Assembly (NCBI RefSeq): GCF_029893585.1
Contig: NZ_JARXYX010000012.1
Location: 62,001-126,000 of the forward strand
DNA length: 64,000 nt
Direction: 5' to 3'
Origin: Streptomyces sp. LBL
GTDB taxonomy: Bacteria; Actinomycetota; Actinomycetes; Streptomycetales; Streptomycetaceae
Position 1 is the stretch's first letter. Every line of letters begins with the position of its first letter. The position numbers were made by a program, and so were the translations under genes. This document shows positions 8,563 to 16,376 of the stretch, one piece after another. The notes under the pieces were generated by a model, which was not told the origin of the DNA, searched no databases, and was given only the letters and a program-made list of their open reading frames with translations.

Positions 8563-8603
8563 GTACGGCAGGAACAGCGGCAGGACAAATGGGGGGATCA
8601 GTC

Positions 8604-10787
8604 ATGGGAACAGTTGCGCGCTGGACGCTCGACCCGGTGCCGGGGACTGCGGAGTACGACGTGCCGCTGCCGGAGGGGGTGGCGGCGGGGCCCGCCGCGC
8701 TGTCGGCCGCGCACGCCAGGGTCGTCGCCGCGCTGGCCGGCGAGGCGGACAGCGGTGACACGGACAGCAGTGATGCGGACAGCGGTGACATGGGCAGCGG
8801 AGACGACGACCGCGCCGGCGACGACCGCGGGCTGCGGGTGAGCGTCGCCGGACGCACGCTGCGGCTGCGGTACCGCACCGACGTCCTCGACTCCGCGGCC
8901 GCCGCCCGGATCGCGGGCTATCACGTCACCGCCCTCGCCGAACCCGGGCGCCGCAGCCTGCTGTCCGAGGACGAACTCCGCTTCCAGCTGGAGGAACTGG
9001 CCGGACCGTACCGGAAGCTGCCCGACCGGCGGGTGCACGAGCTGTTCGAGGAGCGGGCAGCGGCCCACCCGGACGCGGTGGCCGCCGTACAGGGCGAGAC
9101 GCGGTGGACGTACGGCGAACTCAACGCACGGGCCAACCGGTTGGGGCGGGCGCTGCTCGCCCGCGGGCTGGAACGCGAGGGTGTGGTCGCCGTCGTGACG
9201 GAACGGAACCTGGACTGGATGGCGGCGGTGCTCGCCGTCCTCAAGGCGGGCGGGGTGTATCTGCCCGTCGAGCCGCACTTCCCGGCCGCGCGGATCGCGG
9301 CCATGCTGGACCGCTCGGGGTGTGCCCTCGTCCTGACCGAGCGGGGCAGCGAAGGGGTCCTGGCGGGGGACGCCCGGACCCTGTACGTGGACGCCGGGTA
9401 CGCCGAGGGCCACCCGGACGGCGACCTGGGGATGCCCGTCGCCCCGGACCAGCTCGCCTACCTCTACTTCACGTCCGGCTCCACCGGTGAGCCCAAGGGC
9501 GCGATGTGCGAGCACGCCGGGTTCCTCAACCATGTGCTCGCCAAGCTCGACGACCTCGGGATCGGCGCCGGGGACGTGGTCGCGCAGACCGCGCCCCAGT
9601 GCTTCGACATCTCCCTGTGGCAGCTGCTGGCCGCGCCGCTGGCCGGCGGGCGGACCCTGCTGGTCGGCCAGGAGACGATCCTTGACGTTTCCCGGTTCGT
9701 GGACACCGTCGTGCGGGGCCGAGTCACCGTGCTGCAGCTCGTGCCGTCGTATCTGGAGGCTGTGCTCGCCGAGTGGGAACAGCGGCCGCGGGAACTGCCG
9801 GACCTGCGCTGCGTGTCGGTCACCGGCGAGGAGTTGAAGAAGGAGCTGGTGCAGCGCTGGTTCGCCGCCCGGGCCGGGATCCCGCTGGTCAACGCGTACG
9901 GGCTGACGGAGACCTCGGACGACACCAACCACGAGGTCATGCACCGGGTGCCGGACCAGGACCGGGTGCCGCTCGGGCGGCCGATCGCCAACGTACGGGT
10001 GTACGTCGTCGACGAGGACCTGGTGCCCGTACCGCTGGGCGCCGCCGGCGAGATCGTGTTCTCGGGGGTGTGCGTCGGGCGCGGGTACGTCAACGATCCC
10101 GGGCGTACGAAGGCCGCCTTCACCCAGGACCCCTACCGGCCCGGTGAACGGCTGTACCGCAGCGGGGACCACGGGCGCTGGCTGCCCGACGGGAAACTGG
10201 AGTTCCTGGGCCGCCGGGACAGCCAGGTGAAGATCGGCGGGTTCCGGATCGAGATCGGCGAGATCGAGAACGCGCTGCTGCGGGTGCCCGGCGTCCGGGA
10301 CGGCGCGGTGGTCGTGGTCCGCGGCACCCGGCTGGCCGCGTTCTGCACCGGCCCCGAGCCGGTCGGCGCGGATGCCGTACGGGAGCGGCTGGCCGCGTCA
10401 CTGCCCGGCTACCTGGTCCCGGCGGTCGTCCACTGGCGGCAGCGGTTGCCGCTGACCGCCAACGGCAAGACGGACCGCGGCACGCTCACCACGCTCGCCG
10501 AGAACCTCTACGCCGGGACGGACCAGGACTCCGGGACGGACCAGGACTCCGGGACGCGCGCGCCGGGAACGCCGGGTGAGCGGCGGATGGCCGCCGCCTG
10601 GGCCGACGTGCTCGGCGTCCCCGCCGACCGGATCGGCCGGCTCGACCACTTCTTCGCCCGCGGCGGCACCTCGCTGGCCGCCGTGAAGCTGGCGATCGCC
10701 CTGGACCGGGCGATCACCCTCCAGGACGTCACCCGCCATCCGGTCCTCGCGGACCTGGCCGGGCTCCTCGAACGACCGGCCTCATGA
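8604..10787 (+). CDS. Stand-alone NRPS adenylation-carrier (A-T) protein
   Basis: 727 residues from ATG 8604 (GGGGGA six bases upstream; ATG 8589 is an alternative). The first 140 residues are a leftover of a condensation-domain tail (LRLRYRTDVLDSAAAARIAGY) interrupted by an Asp/Ser/Gly repeat. A-domain motifs: YFTSGSTGEPKG (about residue 288), NAYGLTETSDDTNHE (about 429), YRSGDHGRW, GRRDSQVKIGGFRIE (about 536), and NGKTDR with the catalytic Lys (about 620). The carrier motif FFARGGTSLAAVKL is near residue 685. By eye the specificity residues read D-I-W-Q-S-T-A-D-D-K; the paired Asp would suit a basic side chain. There is no full condensation or thioesterase domain. I infer that it activates Dap or a related amino acid for the Pls-like protein. 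Confidence 0.88.
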   Translation: MGTVARWTLDPVPGTAEYDVPLPEGVAAGPAALSAAHARVVAALAGEADSGDTDSSDADSGDMGSGDDDRAGDDRGLRVSVAGRTLRLRYRTDVLDSAAAARIAGYHVTALAEPGRRSLLSEDELRFQLEELAGPYRKLPDRRVHELFEERAAAHPDAVAAVQGETRWTYGELNARANRLGRALLARGLEREGVVAVVTERNLDWMAAVLAVLKAGGVYLPVEPHFPAARIAAMLDRSGCALVLTERGSEGVLAGDARTLYVDAGYAEGHPDGDLGMPVAPDQLAYLYFTSGSTGEPKGAMCEHAGFLNHVLAKLDDLGIGAGDVVAQTAPQCFDISLWQLLAAPLAGGRTLLVGQETILDVSRFVDTVVRGRVTVLQLVPSYLEAVLAEWEQRPRELPDLRCVSVTGEELKKELVQRWFAARAGIPLVNAYGLTETSDDTNHEVMHRVPDQDRVPLGRPIANVRVYVVDEDLVPVPLGAAGEIVFSGVCVGRGYVNDPGRTKAAFTQDPYRPGERLYRSGDHGRWLPDGKLEFLGRRDSQVKIGGFRIEIGEIENALLRVPGVRDGAVVVVRGTRLAAFCTGPEPVGADAVRERLAASLPGYLVPAVVHWRQRLPLTANGKTDRGTLTTLAENLYAGTDQDSGTDQDSGTRAPGTPGERRMAAAWADVLGVPADRIGRLDHFFARGGTSLAAVKLAIALDRAITLQDVTRHPVLADLAGLLERPAS

Positions 10788-10846
10788 GTCACGGGCGCCC
10801 CTCCCCGGTCCACCGCTCCAGCGCACCACCCGAAAGGAACACCGAG

Positions 10847-11842
10847 ATGACGCCCTCGTCCGAGACGCTGCTTGCCGACGTCGCGCTCGCGCCCGGCAGT
10901 CCGCCCCTGCTGTCCGCCGATGCCGCCGGCGATCCGGCGCACTGGGCCGCCGAGCACCGCGACGCGCTGCGGGCCCTCGTCGCCGGGCACGGCTCGGTCC
11001 TGGTCCGCGGACTGGGCCTGACCGACCCCGTTCTCGCGGAAGGGGTCTTCCGTCAGGTGTCGGGCGATGGCCTGATGCCCGACCAGGAGCCGTTCGCGCC
11101 CCGGCGCCGGTACGCGGACGGTGTGTACTCCTCCACCAAGTGGCCGGCGAACCAGCAGATGTGCATGCACCACGAGCTGAGCTACGCCCTGGAGTTCCCC
11201 GGCCTCATGCTGTTCGCGTGTCTGGAGGCGCCCGCCACGGGCGGCGCGACCTGCCTGGCCGACGCCGCGGCCGTGCTCGACGCACTGCCCGCCGAACTGA
11301 CCGAGCGGTTCGAACGGGAGGGCTGGCTGCTGACCCGGACCTACCACGACGAGATCGGAGCGTCGGTCGCGGAAGCCTTCGGCACCGACGACCGCGCCGC
11401 CGTCGAGCACTACTGCCGTACCCACGCCATCGCCTGGGAGTGGCAGGCCGACGGCTCCCTGCGCACCCGCCGGCACCGCAGCGCCGTGGTCCGCCACCCG
11501 GTCACCGGCCACCGCTGCTGGTTCAACCAGGTCGCCTTCCTCAGCGAGTGGACGATGGACCCCGAGGTCCGCGCGTACCTGGTGGATGTCTACGGCCCCG
11601 ACCGACTGCCCTTCAGCACCCGCTTCGGGGGCGGCGACCCGATCGACGAGGACGTCGTCCGCACGGTCAACGAGGTGTACGAGGCGCACACCGTGCGCGA
11701 GCCGTGGCGCTCCGGCGACCTGCTGCTCGTCGACAACATCCGCACCGCGCACAGCCGGGAGCCCTTCGACGGTCCGCGCGAGGTGCTGGCCGCGCTGGGC
11801 GGACCGGTGCGGCGCACCGACTGCGAGACGAGGACCCTGTGA
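10847..11842 (+). CDS. TauD/SyrP-like Fe(II)/2-oxoglutarate-dependent oxygenase
   Basis: 331 residues from ATG 10847, chosen because AAAGGA lies eight bases upstream; an ATG at 10784 overlaps the previous stop but has no such site. The Fe-binding facial triad is visible as H108-H109-E110 (HxE, as in clavaminate-synthase-like enzymes) and distal His302 in NIRTAHSREPF, followed by an Arg for 2-oxoglutarate. The closest characterised type by pattern is SyrP, which beta-hydroxylates a carrier-bound amino acid. Placed directly after the A-T protein, it may hydroxylate or otherwise tailor the tethered residue. Its stop overlaps the next start as GTGA, so translation is coupled. Confidence 0.87.
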   Translation: MTPSSETLLADVALAPGSPPLLSADAAGDPAHWAAEHRDALRALVAGHGSVLVRGLGLTDPVLAEGVFRQVSGDGLMPDQEPFAPRRRYADGVYSSTKWPANQQMCMHHELSYALEFPGLMLFACLEAPATGGATCLADAAAVLDALPAELTERFEREGWLLTRTYHDEIGASVAEAFGTDDRAAVEHYCRTHAIAWEWQADGSLRTRRHRSAVVRHPVTGHRCWFNQVAFLSEWTMDPEVRAYLVDVYGPDRLPFSTRFGGGDPIDEDVVRTVNEVYEAHTVREPWRSGDLLLVDNIRTAHSREPFDGPREVLAALGGPVRRTDCETRTL

Positions 11843-12873
11843 GCACCGCACCCAGCGCCCCGCCGTTCGCGGTGATCTCCGGCGAGCAGGTCCAACAGGC
11901 CCTGCACGGACGGGAGTCGGAGATCGCCGACCTGGTCGAGACGGTGTACCGGCTGCACGGCGCCGGCGACTCGGTGAACCCGCCGTCGTACTTCCTGCGC
12001 TTCCCCGACCGCCCGTCGTCCCGGATCATCGCGCTGCCCGCCTCACTGGGCGGGCCGTTGCGAGTGGACGGCCTGAAGTGGATCTCCAGCTTCCCGGAGA
12101 ACACCCGGTCGGGGCTGCCGCGGGCGTCGGCGGTGCTGATCCTCAACAACCCCGACACCGGCTATCCGTACGCCTGCCTGGAGAGTTCGGTGATCAGCGC
12201 CACCCGCACGGCGGCCTCGGCGGCGCTGGCGGCGCACCGGCTCAGCGCCGGGCGGGAGCGGCCCCGGCGGGTCGGCTTCGCCGGGGCCGGGCTGATCGCC
12301 CGTTACATCCACACCCATCTCAGCGCCACCGGCTGGGAGTTCGAGGACACAGGCGTGTACGACCTGTCCGCGGACAGCGCGGCGGGCTTCCGGGGCTATC
12401 TGGAGCGGTCCGGCGCACCGGGCCGGATCACCGTGCACTCCACGGCCGAATCCCTCGTACGCGCCAGTGACCTGCTGGTGTTCGCGACGGTCGCCGCAGC
12501 GCCGCACGTCCACGATCCGCAGTGGTTCACGCACCATCCCCTGGTACTGCACGTGTCGCTGAGGGACCTCTCGCCGCGGATCCTGCTCGCGTCCGCCAAC
12601 TTCGTCGACGACGTCGAGCACTGTCTGAAGGCGGAGACCTCGCCGCATCTGGCCGAACGGGTCACGGGGAGCCGGGAGTTCGTCGACGGCACGCTGAACG
12701 ACGTACTGACCGGGCGAGTCGCCGTCCCGGCGGACCGCACGGTGGTGTTCTCGCCGTTCGGGCTGGGGGTGCTCGACCTCGCGGTCGGCAGGTTCGTCCA
12801 CGACGAGGTGGCCCGGCGGGGCGAACTGCGTGCCGTCGACGGGTTCTTCCACGAGCTGCGCCGGTACGGCTGA
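11839..12873 (+). CDS. sbnB: SbnB-like 2,3-diaminopropionate biosynthesis dehydrogenase (ornithine cyclodeaminase fold)
   Basis: 344 residues from GTG 11839. The ornithine-cyclodeaminase/mu-crystallin fold is clear: LKWISSFPENTRSGLPRASAVLILNN, the TRTAASAALAAHRL helix, and the nucleotide-binding GFAGAGLIARYI. In the SbnB branch the enzyme oxidatively splits N-(1-amino-1-carboxyethyl)glutamate with NAD to give L-2,3-diaminopropionate, 2-oxoglutarate and ammonia. SbnB rather than true cyclodeaminase is favoured because an SbnA homologue is the next gene. The 2-oxoglutarate released could feed the upstream oxygenase. Confidence 0.87.
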   Translation: MSTAPSAPPFAVISGEQVQQALHGRESEIADLVETVYRLHGAGDSVNPPSYFLRFPDRPSSRIIALPASLGGPLRVDGLKWISSFPENTRSGLPRASAVLILNNPDTGYPYACLESSVISATRTAASAALAAHRLSAGRERPRRVGFAGAGLIARYIHTHLSATGWEFEDTGVYDLSADSAAGFRGYLERSGAPGRITVHSTAESLVRASDLLVFATVAAAPHVHDPQWFTHHPLVLHVSLRDLSPRILLASANFVDDVEHCLKAETSPHLAERVTGSREFVDGTLNDVLTGRVAVPADRTVVFSPFGLGVLDLAVGRFVHDEVARRGELRAVDGFFHELRRYG

Positions 12874-12882
12874 CCGGACATG

Positions 12883-12990
12883 CGCGTGGTGCAGGAGGAC
12901 ACGTGGTGCCTGAGCCACGTGGTGCCTGAGTCACGTGCTGCAGGAGGACACGTGCTGCTGGAGTCACGTGGTGCTGGAGTCACGTGGTGC
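12883..12990. repeat. 16-bp tandem array carrying six CACGTG palindromes between sbnB and sbnA
   Basis: CACGTG occurs at 12900, 12916, 12932, 12949, 12965 and 12981, i.e. spacings of 16, 16, 17, 16 and 16. A seventh degenerate copy (CGCGTG) is at 12883. The consensus unit is about GAGTCACGTGGTGCTG. The array fills nearly the whole gap and ends at the GAGGAGGGGG ribosome site of the SbnA gene. It could be a repeated operator, an RNA structure that tunes downstream translation, or slippage-expanded sequence. Confidence 0.8.
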
Positions 12991-13006
12991 ACGAGGAGGG
13001 GGCAGC

Positions 13007-13981
13007 ATGCCCGTCATATCCGATCCCGCGCAGTTCAACGCGGAGGAGCTCTACGTCGACCTGCGGGCCGCGCTGGGGCTTCCCCTGTACCTCAAGTGCG
13101 AAGGGTTCAACTTCGCCGGGTCGATCAAGCTCAAGGCCGCGGCCGAGATGGTCGACGCGGCCGAGCGCGAGGGCCGGCTGCGACCCGGCTCGGTGCTGAT
13201 CGAGTCGTCGTCCGGGAACCTGGGCGTGGCGCTCGGCGTGGTCGCCGCGAGCCGGGGCCACCGGTTCCTGTGCGTGACCGACGCGCGCTGCAACCGGGCG
13301 AGCGTCCGTCTGATGGAGGCGCTCGGCGGCCACGTCCACGTCATCGAGGAGCCCGACCTGCACGGTGGCTTTCTGGGCGCACGGCTCGCGTACGTGAGCG
13401 CGCTGTGCGCCGCCGACGAGAGATACGTGTGGCTCAACCAGTACACCAACCAGGGGAACTGGCGGGCCCATTTCCGCACCACCGCGCCCGCCATCGCCCG
13501 CAGCTTCCCGGATCTCGACGTGCTCTTCGTCGGTGCGGGCACCACCGGGACCCTGATGGGCTGCGCCCGCTGGTTCTGGCAGTGGCGGCGCCGGGTACGG
13601 GTGGTCGCCGTCGACAGCGTCGGCTCGGTGACCTTCGGCGGGGTACCGGGCCGGCGCATGATCCCCGGCCTGGGCACCAGTGTGGCGCCGCCCCTCCTCG
13701 ACGAGTCCTACGTCGACGACGTCGTCCGCGTCGAGGAGGCGGACACCGTCCGGGCGTGCCGGCGACTGGCCGGGCGGGGCTTCCTGTTCGGCGGCTCCAC
13801 CGGCACGGTGGTCAGCGGCGCCGACCAGTGGCTGGCCCGCAACGGCGGCCGCCGTGCACTGACGGCCGTGGCCATCGCCCCCGACCTCGGCGAACGCTAC
13901 CTCGACACCGTCTACCGCGAGGGGTGGCCCGAGGACGGCACGGAACCGGAGGTGACAGCGGCCCTGGCTCGGCTCGCGTGA
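13007..13981 (+). CDS. sbnA: SbnA-like 2,3-diaminopropionate biosynthesis enzyme (PLP, cysteine-synthase fold)
   Basis: 324 residues from ATG 13007 behind GAGGAGGGGG. Fold-type II PLP enzyme: the Schiff-base Lys in NFAGSIKLKAA, the substrate loop ESSSGNLGVALG, and the phosphate-binding GAGTTGTLMG. In the SbnA branch, O-phospho-L-serine and L-glutamate condense to N-(1-amino-1-carboxyethyl)glutamate, the SbnB substrate. With the preceding gene this completes L-Dap synthesis. It is somewhat shorter than O-acetylserine sulfhydrylases plus tail but normal for SbnA. An upstream in-frame ATG at 12935 runs through the repeat array and is rejected as start. Confidence 0.87.
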   Translation: MPVISDPAQFNAEELYVDLRAALGLPLYLKCEGFNFAGSIKLKAAAEMVDAAEREGRLRPGSVLIESSSGNLGVALGVVAASRGHRFLCVTDARCNRASVRLMEALGGHVHVIEEPDLHGGFLGARLAYVSALCAADERYVWLNQYTNQGNWRAHFRTTAPAIARSFPDLDVLFVGAGTTGTLMGCARWFWQWRRRVRVVAVDSVGSVTFGGVPGRRMIPGLGTSVAPPLLDESYVDDVVRVEEADTVRACRRLAGRGFLFGGSTGTVVSGADQWLARNGGRRALTAVAIAPDLGERYLDTVYREGWPEDGTEPEVTAALARLA

Positions 13982-14066
13982 GCGGGTGCCGCGACAGGGG
14001 ACAGCGGGCTGCTGCCCGCGGTCATGTCGGGGTGGTGATCGTGGCCAACAGGGGTAAGTTCCCAGC

Positions 14067-15701
14067 ATGGTAGGCAGCACCCACACCGTGACCAACCAGC
14101 CCCCGCCGCTGCTGGGATACGACGTCTTCACCGCCGACCGAGCCCTCACGGCGGCAGTGGAGCGGCACACCGACCCCGAGCTGCTCGATGAGGTACGCAG
14201 CGAGTTGACGGCGCTCGGCCGGGCTTCCGGTTCTGCGCAACTGCAGGAATGGGGGGCGCAGGCGAACGAGAACCCGCCGAGACTGCGCACCCACGACCGC
14301 TTCGGGCACCGTCTCGACGAGGTCGAGTTCCATCCCGCCTGGCACCGCCTGCTCGGCAAGGGCGTCTCCGCGGGCCTGACCGCGGCCTGGTCCCGGCCCG
14401 GCGGCCACGTCCGGCGGGCGGCCGCGTTCCAGGTGTGGACGCAGGTCGACGCGGGCAACCTGTGCCCCCTGTCGATGACGCACGCCGCGGTACCCGCCCT
14501 GCGCACCGATCCCGCGCTCGCCGCGGAGTGGGAGCCCCGGCTGACGTCCATGGTCTACGACCGCGGGCTGCGGCCGGCCGGTCTCAAGGCCGGGGCGTTG
14601 TTCGGGATGGGCATGACGGAGAAGCAGGGCGGCAGTGACGTACGCGCCAACACGACAGCCGCCACACCGCTCGCCGAGGACGGGACCTACCGACTGACCG
14701 GGCACAAGTGGTTCTGTTCGGCGCCGATGTCGGACGGTTTCCTGGTGCTGGCGCAGGCCCCGGAGGGGCTCACCTGTTTTCTGGTGCCGCGGGTGCTGGA
14801 GGACGGGTCCCGCAACGTCTTCATGATCCAGCGCCTCAAGGACAAGCTGGGCAACCGGTCGAACGCCTCCGGCGAGGTCGAGTTCGACGGGACCTGGGCG
14901 CGTCGGGTCGGCGAGGAGGGGCGCGGGGTGCGCACCATCATCGAGATGGTGGCGGCGACCCGGCTGGACTGCGTCCTCGGTTCGGCCGGCCTGATGCGGC
15001 AGGCCGTCGCCCAGGCGGTTCACCACTGCACCTACCGCGAGGCCTTCGGCGGCACGCTCGCCGACAAGCCCCTGATGCGCAACGTCCTGGCCGATCTCGC
15101 GCTGGAGTCGGAGGCGGCGACCACGCTCGCGCTGCGGCTCGCGGCCGCCTACGACGACGGGAGCGAGCAGGAGCGGGCGCTGCTCAGGATCGCGGTGCCG
15201 GCCGCCAAGTACTGGGTGACCAAACGGTGTACGTCGGTGGTGGTCGAGGCCGCCGAGTGCCTGGGCGGCAACGGGTACGTGGAGGAGTCGGGCATGCCCC
15301 GGCTGGTGCGCGAGTCGCCGCTGAACTCGGTCTGGGAGGGCGCGGGCAACGTCCAGGCGCTGGACGTGCTGCGGGCGTTGCAGCGGGAACCGCAGGCCAT
15401 GAACGCCTACCTCCTGGAGGTCGGCAAGGCCCGCGGCGCCGACCACCGTCTCGACGCGGCGGTCAAGGACCTGCTGACCGAACTCGGCGACCTGGACGGC
15501 GGCGAGGGGCGGGCGAGGCGGCTGGCCGAGCGGCTCGCGCTGGTGCTCCAGGGCTCGCTGCTCGTGCGGTACGCGCCCCCGGAGGTGGCGGACGCGTTCT
15601 GCGCGGCCCGCCTGGGTGGCGACGGGGGGTCGGCTTTCGGGACGCTGCCGAACAGCCTGGACCTGGCGTCGGTGGTGGAGCGGGCACGTCCGGAGTCGTG
15701 A
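14067..15701 (+). CDS. aidB: AidB-like acyl-CoA dehydrogenase
   Basis: 544 residues. The AidB signature block GMGMTEKQGGSDVRANTT is present, with YRLTGHKWFCSAPMSDGFLVLAQ (FAD/substrate region), RLKDKLGNRSNASGEVEF, and AAECLGGNGYVEESGMPRLVRESPLNSVWEGAGNVQ near the C-terminus. The family is FAD-binding and is linked in E. coli to the alkylation-damage response, with isovaleryl-CoA dehydrogenase activity. It begins 85 bases after sbnA on the same strand. Whether it belongs to the Dap cluster is uncertain; an independent housekeeping role is equally likely. Confidence 0.9.
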   Translation: MVGSTHTVTNQPPPLLGYDVFTADRALTAAVERHTDPELLDEVRSELTALGRASGSAQLQEWGAQANENPPRLRTHDRFGHRLDEVEFHPAWHRLLGKGVSAGLTAAWSRPGGHVRRAAAFQVWTQVDAGNLCPLSMTHAAVPALRTDPALAAEWEPRLTSMVYDRGLRPAGLKAGALFGMGMTEKQGGSDVRANTTAATPLAEDGTYRLTGHKWFCSAPMSDGFLVLAQAPEGLTCFLVPRVLEDGSRNVFMIQRLKDKLGNRSNASGEVEFDGTWARRVGEEGRGVRTIIEMVAATRLDCVLGSAGLMRQAVAQAVHHCTYREAFGGTLADKPLMRNVLADLALESEAATTLALRLAAAYDDGSEQERALLRIAVPAAKYWVTKRCTSVVVEAAECLGGNGYVEESGMPRLVRESPLNSVWEGAGNVQALDVLRALQREPQAMNAYLLEVGKARGADHRLDAAVKDLLTELGDLDGGEGRARRLAERLALVLQGSLLVRYAPPEVADAFCAARLGGDGGSAFGTLPNSLDLASVVERARPES

Positions 15702-15704
15702 GCC

Positions 15705-15781
15705 GTCGCGGGCCCCGCGGGGCCTGTCGGGATCCGCGGGGCCTGTCGGGATCCCGGAAGGCCTCTCGGGATCCGGACGGC
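15705..15781. repeat. Degenerate tandem repeat after the AidB-like gene
   Basis: Three successive copies of a unit close to CGCGGGGCCTGTCGGGATC, the last diverged to GGAAGGCCTCTCGGGATC. It sits between the aidB-like stop and its terminator. Confidence 0.7.
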
Positions 15782-15829
15782 CGGTGGCGTGATCGGGCCC
15801 TGCTCGACCTGGCGTACGGCCATGGTTGA

Positions 15830-15861
15830 GGGGTGGTGCCGCGCCGACACGGCACCACCCC
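15830..15861 (+). terminator. Strong terminator hairpin
   Basis: Perfect 12-base stem GGGGTGGTGCCG (15830-15841) and CGGCACCACCCC (15850-15861) with an eight-base loop, 129 bases past the AidB-like stop. It probably ends the Dap-cluster transcript. Confidence 0.75.
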
Positions 15862-16376
15862 CGCCGCTGGGCCCGTTCCGGACCGGTGAGGCCGCTCGGA
15901 AGGACGTCACTCAAGTTTCGGACACCGGAGGCCGGACCACCAGGGTCGCTGGGGGTTGCAACTTGTCGGCGTCTGTGTGCGGACCGGATCCCTCCGCCCC
16001 GGACAGGCGACACCATGAGACGGACAGGCGCGACGGTCGGGTCAGCCGTGGCCGAAAGACGACGTCCACCAGTTGTTCCGAGCCCTCCGGGAGGAACCGA
16101 GCCCTCCGGGAGGAACCAGTGGCGCTCTCGCCGACGGACATGACGCAGCTCGCCGCCGTGGACTCGGCGCGTGCGGCGCGCGTACTCAGCCGGCAGGACG
16201 AAGGGCTGTGCCGACGTGACAATATGGGCGCCCTCAGGGTGCATCTTCCGCATACTTGCAGGTTCTTCGCCCCCCGCGGTGCCTGACTGCCGTAGCATCC
16301 CTCTTCGGGCCACCCCATCTGTTCCTCGGTCAACGTACGGATCGTCAGGCACAGTTGGCTCGCCTCGGGAGGATGC
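15862..16376. other. 515-base gap upstream of the secreted-protein gene
   Basis: No convincing gene was found on either strand. The gap contains a perfect 19-base tandem duplication of GAGCCCTCCGGGAGGAACC (16080-16098 and 16099-16117). It ends with the GGGAGG ribosome site of the next gene. Confidence 0.55.

Noticed and set aside
7455..8603. Long N-terminal extension of the adenylation-carrier frame
   Set aside because: Runs out of frame across the Pls-like gene; the real start with a ribosome site is at 8604 (or 8589).
12883..12990. CRISPR-like regular repeats between sbnB and sbnA
   Set aside because: Repeats are contiguous 16-mers without unique spacers, and no cas genes are present.
12880..13006. 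ORFs through the CACGTG array as N-terminal extension of SbnA
   Set aside because: They translate the repeat into low-complexity peptide; the GAGGAGGGGG site and family alignment place the start at 13007.
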